This document shows, in pieces, positions 32,401-44,949 of a stretch of 64,000 nt of DNA. Position 1 is the stretch's first letter, and every line of letters begins with the position of its first letter. Position numbers and translations under genes: made by a program. The notes under the pieces were generated by a model. It did no database searches and was not told the origin of the DNA. It saw only the letters and a list, made by a program, of their open reading frames with translations. This stretch comes from Apiotrichum sp. Y4204 (taxonomy: Eukaryota > Basidiomycota > Tremellomycetes > Trichosporonales > Trichosporonaceae), in assembly GCA_025531455.1 (NCBI GenBank), contig JAMYHL010000003.1, positions 310,001 through 374,000 of the forward strand. Direction: 5' to 3'.

Positions 32401-34790
32401 GCCGCCGCGACGACTTTGTGCGGCAGGTGTTCTGGAACGTGCACGACGTGTTGACTGTGAACCATGTGCTGAGTGAGCGCCTTACAAAGCGCCAGAAGCA
32501 GCAGCCCGTCGTGCAGGCCATTGGTGACATTTTCCTCGAGTGCGTCCCGCATTTCGAGCCGTTTGTCACGTACGGTGCGCACCAGCTGTTTGGAAAGTAC
32601 GAGTTTGAAAAGGAAAAGGGGGCCAACCCCGCGTTCCAGCGGTTTGTCGACGAGACGGAACGCAAGCCGGAATCCCGCAAGCTCGAGCTGAACGGATACC
32701 TCACCAAGCCGACGACGCGTCTCGGTCGATACCCGCTCCTGCTCGAGGCGGTCCTCAAGTACACGCCCGAGGACCACCCGGACAAGCGCGCGCTCCCCGA
32801 GGTGATCAAGATGATCCGCGAGTACCTCTCCAAGGTGAACGAGGAGAGCGGCAAGAGCGAGAATATTTTTGAGCTTGCGCAGCTTGAGAACCAGCTCGTG
32901 TTCCGCCCGAACGAGAGTATTGATCTCCGCCTGCGGGACAAGAACCGCGAACTCGTGCACAAGGGTCCGATGAAGCGTCGCGGCGGAACACAGGGCGAGA
33001 ACGCCGACCTACTCGCGTTCCTCTTCGACCACGCATTCCTCCTTGTGAAGAGCAAATGGGTGAACAAGGCCGAGCAGTACAAGGTCTACCGCAAGGTGAG
33101 TAAACAGTGTTAGTCGTTTCTGACCGCAGCCCATTCCTCTGGAATTGCTCGTCCTCACGACACCCGAAGACATGTACGGCTCGAACAAGCTCTCAACATC
33201 CTCGCGCGCAAAGCTTATCTCGCGCAACAACACGAAGAACAGCCTCGTGTCTGGACACGTCCCGCCCAAGCCGGAGAGCAAACATGGTTTCTCCATGAAC
33301 ATCCAGCACCTCGGCCGCAAGGGCTACTCGCTGCAGCTGTGGGTTGAGACGTACGTGAGCCGGAAACGTTGGGTCGAGAGCATCGAGAAGCAGCAGCAGG
33401 TGCTGCGCGACAAGAGCTCGGTGTTTGTGCCCGAGACCATCACCGAGGGCTTCTTTGGCGGTCTGCGGAGGATCAACTGCATCAGCCCGTACGATAACGG
33501 CAACCGCATGATCTACGGTACCGACGAGGGCGTCTACTTCTCCAACCTGCGCGACCCCAAACTGCGTGAGCCGATCAAGGTCATCAACCTCGTGGACGTG
33601 ACGCAGGTGGATGTCATTGAGGAGTTCCAGCTTCTCATAGTCCTCCACGAGCGCTCGGTCAGCACGTTCCCGCTCGACTGTCTGGACCCGAACGACCCGA
33701 ACGCGGCGCTCAAGCGTGCCAAGCGCATCTCGTCGCACACGAGCTTTTTCAAGTCGGGCATCTGTCTCGGCCGGACGCTCATTGCCGTCGTCAAGTCGTC
33801 GGCGCTCAGCAGCACGATCAAGGTGCTCGAGCCGATCGACCAGAACATGCGGGGCAAGAAGCCGCAGGGCGGATTTATGAAGCGCCTGAACGGGCAGCAG
33901 GAGACACTCAAGGTATTCAAGGAGTTCTACATCCCGCTCGAGAGCTTTAGCGTCTACTTCCTCAAAACCAAGCTGTGCGTTGGGTGCCAGAAGGGCTTTG
34001 AGATAGTCGACCTCGAGACACTCGACATGCAGTCGCTCCTCGACCCGTCGGACGCGAGCCTCGACTTTGTCCTCAAGCGCGAGGGCGTCAAGCCCATGGC
34101 GATATACCGCGTCGAGAGCGATTTCCTGCTGTGCTACGACTTTTTCGCATTCTACGTCAACAAGAACGGTTGGCGCAGCAGACCGAAATGGGCGATTGTC
34201 TGGGAGGGCCAGCCGACCTCTTTTGGTGAGTCTAGACCAGGTTGGCAGTACACTAATCTCCAGCACTGCAGTACCCATACGTCATCGCATTCGAGCCGTC
34301 GTTTGTCGAGGTCCGCCACGTCGAGACGAGCAGCCTCATCCAGATCATCCCCGGGAGCAACATATCGTGTCTCTTCGCCGATATGCCCCCGTCAACCGTC
34401 AATGCGCCGGTCCTGCAGCAGCAACAGCAGCAGCGGGCACTCATGTACGGCGGCGGGCAGGGCGCAGTGGGGAATCCGTACGCGCGCCCGCCACCAGGAT
34501 ATCCTGGCGCGGCACCACCATACCCAGGGAACCCTGGCCATGGTCCCGCCTTCCCCCAGCCGCATCCATATGGCGGCGGCGGCATGGTGCGTCCGCCCAT
34601 GCCCGGCGGATTCGGCGGCATGCCGGCTCCGATGCCCCAGATCCGGCGCGACTTTGCGTACCGCCCCCAGATCATCTTTACGTCGGACGACGGGCACGTC
34701 CAGTTCCTCAAGCTGCCGCCACCGCAGCAGCAGCAGCGGCAGCGGCGCCCGAGCGACTCGCGGTCCACGCGCTCGTTGTTTATGCCCTAA
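29423..34790 (+). CDS. ROM2: Rho1 guanine-nucleotide exchange factor (DEP-DH-PH-CNH), ROM2-like
   Basis: Model with six exons: 29423-29917, 30002-30575, 30760-30883, 30914-33095, 33130-34225, 34264-34790; 4998 nt, 1665 residues. Order: Pro/Gly/Gln-rich N-terminus (about 550 residues); a DEP-like domain near 605-690 (VHPGEIHKEGITYKDAFDGR); a fungal Rom2 cysteine motif (SPTCTREQLCYSINCPRR); a DH domain near 856-1046 (EVIYTERDFVRALEYL, TRLGRYPLLLEAVLKYT); a PH domain; a CNH domain from about 1239 (GTDEGVYFSNL) to about 1500; then a Pro/Gly/Gln tail. ROM2-type GEFs activate Rho1 at the plasma membrane downstream of cell-wall sensors, feeding protein kinase C and glucan synthase. The stretch 30914-31150 is open in frame but Cys-rich and UTR-like. 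It may contain another intron ending at an AG near 31137 or 31151, so the exact sequence between DEP and the N-terminus is uncertain. Confidence 0.88.
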
Positions 34791-35571
34791 TCGCAGCGAG
34801 GGCGGGCGGCAGGCGATCACGTCCCGATGTCTCATGTCATGTGTATAACAGCAGCCTGCGGGTAGTCTTTGACCTTCTCGCGTGTTTCTCATTTCTTTCT
34901 CAAGGGTCTAGTTTCCGTGTTCCTCTAGTCGCACTCTGCACTCTGCACTCGCACTCGCACTCGCACTCCACACCCCACACCCCATACCGGGCCACAACCC
35001 ACCCCACCCCACCCCACGCGCACGCTACAGCCGATACATACAGCTCTACACCCGCGGCCTAATACTCTTGCGTTGTAGCATCACGCAATCACGGTTATGC
35101 ATGCATGCTGAAGACCGAGTGGAAGAAGAGAAGTGGAAGAGTGGATGGCGTGGGAAGATTTAGGATCCAGGGAAGGGGGGGAATGGTTAAGGCCCTGGCG
35201 ATTGTGTGGTGCCCCGCCCGCCCTTTATTGCTCTCTCTCACCGTTATTGTCTTAGATGAGAGTCAAATGATCCATATGACGTGCAGACAGTGAGAGAGTT
35301 GTTCAACGCCACCGGCCACCGGCAGTGTGCGATGCCATGCACATCAAGGACAACTCCGGCGCAACACTGTCCATCCATTGTCCACTCGTCCTCTTGGTCA
35401 CATATCCCTCTCAACCACCATCTTCCAGCGAAACCACTGAATCGGAATCCCACAGAGTCCACCATCTCCGAGACCGGTGGCGAGAAGAGAACTCCGCCGG
35501 CCTGCACTGTAACCACCAACCTTTACCTCTCCAGTCTCCTCCCCCATCCCACTTCCTTATCCTTGGTACTC
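34791..35571. other. ROM2-DCAF intergenic spacer
   Basis: 781 bp with no supported gene. It contains a CACTCTG/CACTCG then CACACCC/CCCCA short-repeat tract at about 34930-35010. The last 170 bp are pyrimidine-rich and probably the 5' UTR of the WD40 gene. Confidence 0.4.
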
Positions 35572-38320
35572 ATGACCCGCCACTCGGTCCACCCCGTGCG
35601 CCGCTCGCTGCTCGGCGGAGGGCGTGCGCAGCCCCGCACGCCGTTTGTGGGGGACGCGTGGGCGCGCGTCGACCAGGTGCAGGAACTAGGGCCGGATGGG
35701 GCGGGGCATGTTGGGTGAGTCCCGGGAGAGAGATTGGGGGACGGGGCGAGGGTGGGAGAGATTGGTAGGGGGAGGAAGAGGTGGGAGAGTGAGGGCGGGA
35801 AGGAGGCTGAGAGATTAGGCGATTTGAGGAGGTTCTTGGAGGTGGATATGACGGATCGGTTCTGGTCTTGTTCACTTGTCAGTCTTTGAGCTCGCAGGAA
35901 AATGCTCCTTGAAAGCGAGGTTCAAGACGCTTGAGCCGATCAGTGTAGACGCCTCCATCTCCCATCTGCCCCACATTCCACTGCTGCATTCTATTCTGAC
36001 ACCAGATGCGTCAATGCCCTGTCGTGGAGCGACGACGGCTCGATTCTCCTCTCAGGAAGCGACGACAAGCGGTAAGTCCAGCGAGCTGCGTCTGTTACAC
36101 TCTTCAGCACTGACACCAGAATCTGTATCTGGACGGTGGACACGTCCAGCCCGCCGAGCGGGATCCAGGCAGTGACGCGGGTCGGGCGGCAGCACCGGCG
36201 GCGGTCGTGGCGCTTCGCGGACGACAGCGACTCGGAGGATGACCCGCCAACAGGTCCGGGGGGCTATCCGCCGACAATCTCGCCGCACCCCCTCAAGCTA
36301 AAGGACACGATTCTGACCGGCCACGCGGCGAATATCTTCAGCACCAAATTCCTCCCGCACGCTAATACGCCGACGATTGTCAGCTGCTCGTACGACACTA
36401 CTGTGCGCGTGTTCGAGGTCGAGCGCCTCACGACAGAGCATGTTGGTCGCAGGGCTGGATGTCTTTATGGTCTCGATGGGCCGGGGTAAGTCTGAGATGG
36501 ACGCGGAAACCATATCTGACGCCAGCGTTCGGGTACTCCGGTGCCACAGGGACCGCACGAAGCGCATTGTCACAGAGGACAGCCCCCACCTGTTCATGAC
36601 GGTAAGCGAGGACGGGACCGTGCGGCAGCACGACTTGCGGCGCCCGCACCGGTGCCGTGGCGAGTGTCCCGAGGCGTTATTCCGCGCACCAGCCGGAATC
36701 GACCTGTACTCGCTTAGTCTGAGTCCGTTGGCGCCGCACACCTTTGCAGTCGCGGGCCAAACGGACGTGGCGTACGTCTGTGACCGGCGCAAGCCCGAGC
36801 ATCAAACACCCAGCTGGGGCCCACATACGAAGAGCGCCGCACAGGTGCACTGCGTCCGCCGGCTGGGTATCTCGAACGAGGAATGGGCAAACGCGGGATG
36901 CAGGAGCGAGAAGCACATTACGTGTGTCAAGATCAGCGCGCACCATCCTGACGAGGTGAGATGAGGGCAATGAAACTGTATCTCACGACAGGTCATCTGC
37001 GCGTTCTCGGGACACTCGACCGCGCTCTTCTCGCTCAACGACTCGCCCGTCGACCGCGGCGCAGCGGCAACCAAGGAGGGTGGCCTTCTCCCGCCAAACT
37101 CCAAGCCGCGCGGCCACTCGCTTCCCCCCGCAATTGCGACAGGCGGGCCGAAGCGGCGCATGTCGCAGCGCACGTCAGTGTCCACTTCCCCGGTTGAGAG
37201 GGTGCACGCGCGCCCGAGGCGGGATAGCCCTTCTGGGCGGACCTCACTTGCGGAGCTTATTCGCCTGCCGTCCCCGCCTGCTGAGGATCCGTCTTCACCC
37301 CCGGCTGAGGCTTCGGAGCAAGATGCGTCTTCCCCAAGGCGAGAGGACCGCACGGCGCTGATGGACACTTCCGATGCGGAGATGCGCGACAGCGACGACG
37401 CGCATAGCGGCGACGAGTCGGGCGAGGAGCTCGTGTTGGAGGACTTTCTCCGGCGGAGAAACGAAGCCTGGGCGCAACGGAATTCCGACGAGGATAACGA
37501 CGACGACAACGACGACGGCGAGGCAGACATGGACATCGAGATTGAGGTGGACGAGTCGGACCACGACGACGAGGACGATTACAGGCACACCTCGGACGAG
37601 GAGGACGAGGACGAGTACGACCAGGACCCGGCGCAGGTCTGGGGCTTTCCGCTGCGCTCCTCGCGCCGCGCGCCCGACGTGTTCCGCAGCGTCGACCTCG
37701 TCTACCCCCGGCGCATGTTCCGCGGCGCGCGCAACGTCGCGACCGTCAAGGACTGTGAGTTGCCGAGTGGCAGGGAAAAAAAGTTATAATATCTGACCAG
37801 TAGGCAACTTTCTCGGCGACGCGAGCGACAAGGTGTGCTCTGGGTCCGACGACGGTAACTGGTTCCTCTGGGACAAGCTTACCGGCCGGCTGGAGGGTAT
37901 CTGGAGGGGCGACGACGATGTCGTGAATGGTGAGCTGCGGTGATACTCTAGCTGACGGCAGTAATGGAGCAGCACCCGACGCTCCCGATCGTGGCAGTCA
38001 GTGGTATCGACTATACCGTTAAGGTACGATAATGTATCTTGTCTTGCTGACACCAGATCTTTGCGCCGACGTCGACGCGGCCCGCAGTCTCAATGTCACG
38101 CCTGCACTCTGCAGACAGCATAATCAGCGACAATAACCGCCAGAGCCGGCAGATGATGGATGAAGGACCGATCGAAGCGAGCACGCTGCAAATCCTCGGC
38201 GAGATTCTCAATGCGCGCCGTCGGGCCAATCCTGCGCTGAGCGGGCGCGAGCACATTCTCCAGATGATTGGCGAGGGTGACGGAGACCGCGAGGGCCGGC
38301 CAGACTGTCCCATGCAGTAG
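35572..38320 (+). CDS. WD40 protein, DCAF6/DCAF8-like putative CUL4-DDB1 substrate receptor
   Basis: Eight exons: 35572-35714, 36006-36071, 36120-36485, 36526-36955, 36992-37754, 37804-37929, 37962-38023, 38057-38320; 2220 nt, 739 residues. WD40 repeats include GCVNALSWSDDGSILLSGSD, GHAANIFSTKFLP followed by SYDTTVRVFEVER, CHRDRTKRIVTED, and the diagnostic C-terminal set VCSGSDDGNWFLWDKLTGR, EGIWRGDDDVVN, EQHPTLPIVAVSGIDYTVK and IFAPTS, as in DCAF6/DCAF8/WDTC1 proteins. These propellers are adaptors of CUL4-DDB1 ubiquitin ligases. Between repeats (about residues 360-560) is a long Ser/Pro-rich, then very acidic insertion (DEDNDDDNDDGEADMDIEIE). Intron 1 is 291 nt, unusually long here. The segment GRRAGCLYGLDGPG before the 36486 donor is poorly conserved-looking, so that boundary is less certain. 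Confidence 0.8.
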
Positions 38321-38650
38321 GGTGTCGCTAAAAGGTGTGTGAGTCACCTCGGCTGCCCCAAAATCCAAGATGTAAGAGCAAAGAAGGAAAGGAAAACAGA
38401 AATACATCATTTCGACAGTATCTCTTCGATGTACATAAGTGTAGCCAGAGCGGCGACTATATACTGCTCGGGCGTCTACGGTACGGGTATCAAGTGTATG
38501 CAGGGCAATAGACGTGAGGGTGGGAAATAGCGGTAAACGTGGGCTAGTGGATAGCGGTGAATGATGGGACACTGGAAGTGGCCTGGAGGGTGATGGAATA
38601 TGGACTAGTATGCTGGTTGGAGTATGGGGAGACTATGTGGCTGCGGGTGT
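38321..38650. other. Convergent 3' flanks of the DCAF-like gene and CDC20
   Basis: 330 bp between two convergent stop codons. A/G-rich stretch 38380-38400 and TAC/ATA-containing sequence 38430-38460 could provide polyadenylation signals. No gene is visible. Confidence 0.4.
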
Positions 38651-40382
38651 TCAACGGATACGGCCCTTGGTCTGACCGCGTGCATCGCGGTCCTCGTCGG
38701 CCTTCTTAGCGACGCTCTTGGGGTTCCAGATGCGCCAGAACTTGAGGTTCTCGTCGCCCGCGCCGGTAGCGATACTGCATCCGTCGGGGGAGAGTGCGGA
38801 CGCGAGAACACGGTTATCGTGCGCGGGCACGTCGTAGATCTTTGTGAGCGAGGGGTAGCTCCACACACTTATGTTGTTGTCGGGGTATCCGTGTGTGCTG
38901 AGGAGCTCCTTGCAGTGCGGGCTCCAGATAATAGACGTGACCTGCGACCCAGTGTTAAGGCTCTGCGACCGCGCGCCAGTTGTGGTGGACCAGAAGTGGA
39001 TGTGCTTGTCCGCCGAGCCACCTCCCGTGGCGAGCAGATTCGGCTGCCACGGGCACCACGCGAGCGCCTTGACTGCCGCCGTGTGGTTGCGCTTCGTCCA
39101 CTTCGGCGCGATACCGCGGCCCTCCTGCTCAATAACTGACGCGCCCATGCGCGAGCTGCCGTCAGCGTTGTTTTTGTCTCGTTACTCACTCCCAGCAGTT
39201 GACCACGTTGTCGTTGCCGCCACTCGCGAGCAACTGTCCATCGGGACGCCATTTGAGACCGCAGACCTCAGACGAGTGGCCACGCAGCTCGCCGACCTTG
39301 TGCTGCTGCACACGCACATCGTGGTGGAAGATCGTGCCGTCCTTGCACCCAGAGGAGAGGAGGTGCCCATTCCACGAGAGCGAGGGAATGCGCGCATTGT
39401 GTCCCGCCATGACGCGCATGCGCGTGTTCTCCTCCACATCCCAGATCTCGACCTCGCCATTGTCGTTTCCGACAGCGAGGTAAGCTCCATCCGGAGACCA
39501 TGACACCGAGCACACGGGTGTCGTCTCCTCGTCGCTGGGTGTCAATATTTACCCCAAAGCATACCAGTTATACCCACGTTTCATCGCCCAGACCCACGAC
39601 CGCGCCGCTCTCGGCGTCCCACACGTATGGCGTGTCGCCGAGTCCTATGGCGACGCGGTTCGCAGTGCTCCAGTCCACAAGGTTGAGGTAGTAGTCGTCC
39701 AAGAAGCCGGGCGCATCAAGGACCTTTTCGGGGATGGAAGGTATGGCGCGCTTCCGCTGAGCAGCAGCAGTCGCTCCCGTTCCGGTGCCGCGGTTGGTCG
39801 ACGGAGCAGACTGGATAAGATAGTTGCGCTGCGCGTCAAGGTGCGAGGTCGCGTGGGTGGACGGAGGCGGCGCGGCCCGGAACGACAATATGCGGCGGTT
39901 GGGCTGCGCGCCCATCGACGCGGAGAGCGAACCGCCCGACGGGTCGTAATTGCTTGCGTCCGAGAGATCGTCGAGGAGCGACGAACCGCTGTTGCGGCCC
40001 GCGGGGCGGGAGGGTACAAAGCGGTCCATCTGGAATGAGTACGAGCCATTGGTTTGTCTTGCATATCGGTGCACCAAATACTCACATCACGTCCGCGGTA
40101 CTCCTTGTCCTTTGCGCGCGCCTCGGGGAAGGTAAAGTCGCCGCCAGCGCGGTCAACCACGTTCATGCGTGCCATGCCCTCGCGCAGCGCGGACATGTCG
40201 TCACCCCCAGAGCGGCGTATGGGCGAAGTGGGGTGGGATGTGGGCTTCGAGACAAACGGATTGGAGCTGGGGGTTAGTTTTAAAGCGGGGGAGGAGTTGT
40301 GGCTGTGGCTGGGGTTTGGGATTGGGGAAGGTATGGAAGCTGAGGAAGGAGGGGTGCTTGGTTGTTTGTTTGCGTCGTGCAT
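38651..40382 (-). CDS. CDC20: APC/C activator CDC20
   Basis: Four exons: 40086-40382, 39578-40029, 39190-39534, 38651-39155; 1599 nt, 532 residues. A disordered Ser/Pro-rich N-terminus precedes the C-box DRFVPSR (about 101-107) at the start of exon 2. The Cdc20 signature [20 protein letters not shown] follows, then seven WD40 repeats ([79 protein letters not shown]). The protein ends in the C-terminal IR dipeptide (GRIR) that docks on APC/C. CDC20 recruits securin and mitotic cyclins to APC/C and is the spindle-checkpoint target. DYYLNL and the DAPG context favour Cdc20 over Cdh1. The start at 40382 is conservative: an upstream ATG (40460) followed by a possible short intron could add about 14 residues. 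The intron at 39535-39577 uses GTGGGT inside ACG TGG and restores [15 protein letters not shown]. Confidence 0.92.
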
Positions 40383-40760
40383 GGTGTGCTATCAAGTGGC
40401 ACGGTTAGCGGGAAAAGGCACTTACACATCCGCAGCGCGGGAAATGCCGCGATTCTCAGTCATAGTGCTATCGTTATGAAGAGGAGAAGATGTGGATGAG
40501 GAGAATGAGAGAAAGAGTGGAGGAAAGAGAGGAGCAGAGTCTGGGTTGTTGTTTGGGTCAATCGTCCAGCCAGCCAGGGAGAGGCAGCCAAGGAAAAGAA
40601 AGTCAGGCGCGTGGCTGGAACGGAACCAATTTTTTTCCTCGTGTGTTGACGAATCCCTCCACACGCCACTGGCACTGGGCACACGACAGAAAAAGTCGGA
40701 ATCCTGCATCGAGCATCCAACATCCCCATATCTTATCTCTCCGCCGACACTCCGCGATCC
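40383..40760. promoter_or_regulatory. Divergent promoter between CDC20 and a mitochondrial-protein gene
   Basis: 378 bp between the two start codons. The CDC20 side contains an upstream ATG and a possible leader intron (GTAAGT donor near 40424). A CCAGCCAGCCAGG direct repeat is near 40565-40578. No defined operator was seen. Confidence 0.4.
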
Positions 40761-43451
40761 ATGCTCAACCGCGCCGCCTCCGCTGGGCCGGGGCCGGCGA
40801 CGCTGCTCTTCCGCGCACTGCACCCGGCTGCTCGGCGGGCTCCCATGGCGGCTGTCCACTCGTCGGCAGCGCAATGGAGCAAGCGGGCGGAAGCGAAGCA
40901 GGCGCAGGCGAAGCATGTGCAGACGGAGCATGCACAGACGAGGCCCAAAAAGCCGGTGCGGGTTCGAGTTTGGGACAAGGAGAGGAGTGACGATGGAAGA
41001 GACGTCAAGGAGCGCCATGATAACGGCAAGAGAACATCAATACGGAGTCGAGCCGCATCAGTGGGTTATTTCTGCCCATCGCCGCTCACACGAGTAGCTT
41101 CAGTTACATACCAAGCCACCAGTCTTCACCTCTGAAAAGGGCAAAGAGAAAGCAACTGCACCCTCCGCTATAGCAACTGATCTGGATCTTCTCCGTCGCG
41201 GTATTCGCACCAACGATCTTTCCCAGGTACTCCAAGCTTGGGATAATATCACTCGCTCGAAAGCCACCTCGCGCGTATCCATGGAAGACTACGCCCAGAT
41301 CTCCGGATTTGTTACCAGTCTTCTCCTTCGCCAACAAAAGCTAGCACTTCATCAATTGTACGACCACAGACGGGCGGCGTATGATCTCCTGGCGTCCATG
41401 GCAATCGAAGCCGGCGCCCGATTAAAGCTCACAGGCCTAATTGAAATGTCTGCCGAGCTCATCAGGTGTGGGCTGCCGGGGCAGGTTCCCGTCTTGTTTG
41501 CCCGGCTTGTCGTGCGGGCGCGGCAGATTCGCGGCATATCGTCCTCCAACCTCGTCTCTCGCTCGCGCAAGGAGCGCGTCAGTGGGCGGATTATCGGCAA
41601 TACATCGTTCAAAATCTACTCCCTCGTCGTCATGGCCGCGCACACCGCGATGGGGACATTTAATGTTGTCGCCATGGCATCACTTTTCGCAGTGCCAACC
41701 TTTGGTACTCACGAGGAGCTGCGCTTTCGTGCACAGGTGGTCATCTCAAGAGCGGTCCATCCTAACAACTACACTCGGTTCCTCAAACAGTTGGTCGACA
41801 ACAATGCCAAACTCGACCTCGCTATTTCCCTTCATCACCCTTCTGGATTGATCCAACGGCTCCACAGGCATGTCACGCTTGATGGTGGATCCATGAGAGA
41901 TATGGCTATGGAACTGTACACGGCCGCGCTCAATGCGTCGACGGGTCCCGACCGCTTCCTTACGCCGGTGCGAGAATGGGATCTATGGCACGACTCGGAA
42001 CCCACGTCTGTTCAGGTGCCACTGCGCGTGTGGGGTAGGTTGGAAATAGTCGCTCAGGAAGAGAACCTGACATTCTAGCTGCGTTCCTGCTTGCCTTTGG
42101 TCGGAAAGGCGACAGCGACCAGATTATGCGAATGGTGGAGGTTGATCTCCCGCGGGTTTACGACAATGACGTTCCGCCGGTGCTTCTAGCTTACGCGATG
42201 CACGCCCTCGCGTCAAGTAATCGAGTCCGCATGTTGTCTTACAGCGAACTGGAGGCCTTGAGCCACCGGGTGGATACAATATGGGAGCGTATCCGCAACA
42301 CAAGCGGTGCGCTCGTCGATCCATACTTGGACCGAATGCGGATCGACGCCCTGACTGGGGTGTTTCGACAGGAAGAGGCAAAGCGCGCCTATCGCGATGC
42401 GGTGTTCCGGCTCAACCACCACGGAGTTCCACACGTTGCATCCCATCTCGACGCGTCATACGTTCGGGCAACAGCTCAGCCAGCAGACTTTGTCAATCTC
42501 ATGACCTTACTTCGAACGCGAATCAGCGAGCCGAACAAACTGGAACCACTCGCACTCTCCAGGATGATACTGCACATTGTCGGATCATCTCTAACCCTTG
42601 AACAGCGACGCAGGGCAGTGGCAGCAGTACGCAAGGGTCAACATCCAGATGTTGGACTCTTGAGCTGGGCATGGGGTGGAATCCTATCATTGGTCGTGGA
42701 AGGCGACATGGATATATCAACTGCGGTTGGCGCCATTCCACCCGAGGCAACGGATCACCACATTGGCTGGCCATACATTCTATCCTCCTTCCTGGACACC
42801 AGCGGTCGGCTATCTGAAGCGCGCCGCTTCGAGGTTGCGATTCACATTCTTCGACACCATATCCGTGTGGCTGACGACCTGTCGGACGTGATGCAGCTTG
42901 CCGCTTTTCGCCGGGTTGCTGCGGGGATTTTCAAATCGAGAGACTTGACAGCATCTCAGCGGCACAAACTCCTGCAGCACGTCGCCGCCCTTGTCCCCGA
43001 GGACCGCCCTCACCTGTTCACGGCCTTCACCGCCAAACTCTTCACGGCGTGTATTATGCAGCCTGGTGGCGAGAGGGTCTCCGAGGCCCTGTATTGGTTT
43101 GACATGTGTGATAGGCACGGCTCCAACTACCTCGTCCTGGTGGACGGGCTTCTGGTCGCGGGGGAGAAGACCCTCGCGAGGAAGTACGCTGAGCAGGCGC
43201 CGCCGTCCGCGCCCCGCCGGCTGTGGGAGATTGTTGAGCCGCTCGGAGTATGGCGCCCCGAGAGGCCCCAGGAGATGGTTACGCGGCTTCTTCCCGGACA
43301 GACTATCGAGGAAGTCGTCATGTCGATGATGGGCCCTGCGGAGCTGGAGCTCGAGAAGGTGGAGGAAATCGAGGAGGCGGAGGGGGAAGTGGTCATGGAA
43401 GGCATCATGGACGAGATGGAGTTGGGCGAGGGCGAGGCGCCCGAAGATTGA
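40761..43451 (+). CDS. Probable mitochondrial helical-repeat protein, family not recognised
   Basis: Three exons: 40761-41060, 41104-42034, 42079-43451; 2604 nt, 867 residues. The N-terminus is Arg/Ala-rich and free of acidic residues (MLNRAASAGPGPATLLFRAL), a typical mitochondrial presequence. A basic linker (KKPVRVRVWDKERSDDGRD) follows, then about 700 residues predicted by eye to be almost entirely helical, with irregular helix-pair spacing reminiscent of PPR/RPM2-like organellar proteins. No PPR consensus can be counted with confidence. The C-terminal 45 residues are Glu-rich (KVEEIEEAEGEVVMEG). The acceptor of intron 1 is ambiguous between 41098 and 41104, both in phase. A role in mitochondrial RNA or translation is only a guess from location and architecture. 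Confidence 0.65.
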
Positions 43452-43631
43452 TATTAGCATTCACAATTGTAGATTAGACATTATCATGCATTGTTCATAC
43501 TCACAGGAGAGGGCACCGCCGACAACTTTCAATAGGTGTCACAGACCGGGCCGAACGCCGTATATCCGGTACATCCAGCACCTGTTCCAAAACCTCAACT
43601 GGTCGATCCCCATCACATCACCATCACACCA

Positions 43632-44949
43632 ATGCTGCCCCCAACACACCCCGACCAGCCAGAGGAGGCAATCCCGCCCTTCCCCTCCCCAATCCCAGAG
43701 GACAGCGAGGACGTGATTCCCGCGGACGAGGTCCTCCCTCCCGCTCGTGCCCCCGGCGGAACACCGAACCCACCCATTCCTCGCGTCGTACTCGGCTGTG
43801 CGACGTTCGGGTATGGCGTGTACGCTGCGCGCGAGGATGTGCGCAGCTCCATGCCTGTGCGTGTTGTGCGGGCGGCGCTCAAGGCGGGCGTAACTGCGTT
43901 CGATACAGGTGAGCAGACGATACCTGTACGCAATTCCCGAACTATTCTCACGGCAGCACCGCACTACCATCCCTCGGAGATTATTCTGGGACACGCGCTC
44001 GCGGCGCTGCCCGAGTTTCCGCGGGAGAGCTACTCGATCATCACAAAGTGTGCCAAGTACGGGGCGCGTGTCGACGAACACGTATACGAGCCTGATGTCG
44101 TGCGGCGGAGCGTGGAACGGAGTCTGAGGCGGCTGCAGGCGGACTATCTCGATGTCGTTTGTGAGTCCCCCTGAATTGCCTGCTGTTTACTTGCTGACAC
44201 TCTCCATCTTAGACCTGCACGACGTCGAGTTTGTCGCGTCCAAGCCCTTCCCCGCCCCGGCAGGCTTCCACCTTGACGCCCTCGGCCCAAACTCCGCAGA
44301 ATGGGGGCTGGACGACCCGACGCGCTTCTACGGCGCGGGCGACGACTCGATTCTGGCGTGCGTCGCGGCTCTCCGCGACCTCCGGGCAGAGGGGAAGGTC
44401 CGCCGCGTCGGCCTCGCGGGATACCCCCTCCCGGTACTTGTGCGCCTCTCGCACCTCGTCCTCGCGTCCACGGGGCGGCCGGTGGATATCGTGCAGACGT
44501 ACGCGCACCATACTCTGGCGTGTGCGGACCTCACGGGATTCCTCCCGGCCTTTGCGGCGGCCAAGGTCGGACAGGTGGTGAATGCCGCGCCGCTCGCGAT
44601 GGGCCTGCTGACCACCGGCGGCGGGCCGGAGTGGCATCCCGCCAAGCAAGTTGCCACGCTGCGAGACGCAGCGGCCGAGGCAGTGGGGGTTGCCCGGGAG
44701 AAGGGAAGCTCTATTGAGGCGGCGGCGTGCGGATTCGGATACCGCGAAATCGAGTATGCCGGCGCGCCCGTCCCTGTTGTGGTGGGTTGTACGGACCTTG
44801 CGCAGCTCCACCAGACGCTGCAAGCCTATAAGGCAGTTAATGGGGGTGAAGGAACCACGAGGGAGGCCGAGGAAGCGGTGATGAGGCTGTTTGAAGAGCG
44901 TGGGGTGAAGCATTACTCTTGGCAGAGCCCAATGCCGCAGGCTTTCTAG
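43632..44949 (+). CDS. Aldo-keto reductase, D-arabinose 1-dehydrogenase (ARA2)-like
   Basis: Three exons: 43632-43908, 43957-44160, 44213-44949; 1218 nt, 405 residues. A Pro-rich N-terminus leads to PRVVLGCATFGYGVY. The AKR tetrad is present: Asp91 (TAFDTAPHY), Tyr96 (HYHPSE), Lys near 123 (SIITKCAKYG) and His163 (DYLDVVYLHDVEF). The aldehyde-barrel segments VRRVGLAGYPLPVL and VNAAPLAMGLLTTGG follow. The long LHDVEF loop and the final HYSWQSP resemble fungal NAD-dependent D-arabinose 1-dehydrogenase (ARA2), which makes D-arabinono-1,4-lactone for D-erythroascorbate. That assignment is inferred from overall layout; another sugar dehydrogenase is possible. It is not closely related to the reductase at 19.7 kb. 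Confidence 0.78.

Noticed and set aside
36444..36485. Alternative acceptor or exon boundary in the DCAF-like gene (GTTGGTCGCAG)
   Set aside because: Only the GTAAGT donor at 36486 joins in phase to the conserved CHRDRTKRIVTED exon, so the longer exon was kept despite a poorly conserved end.
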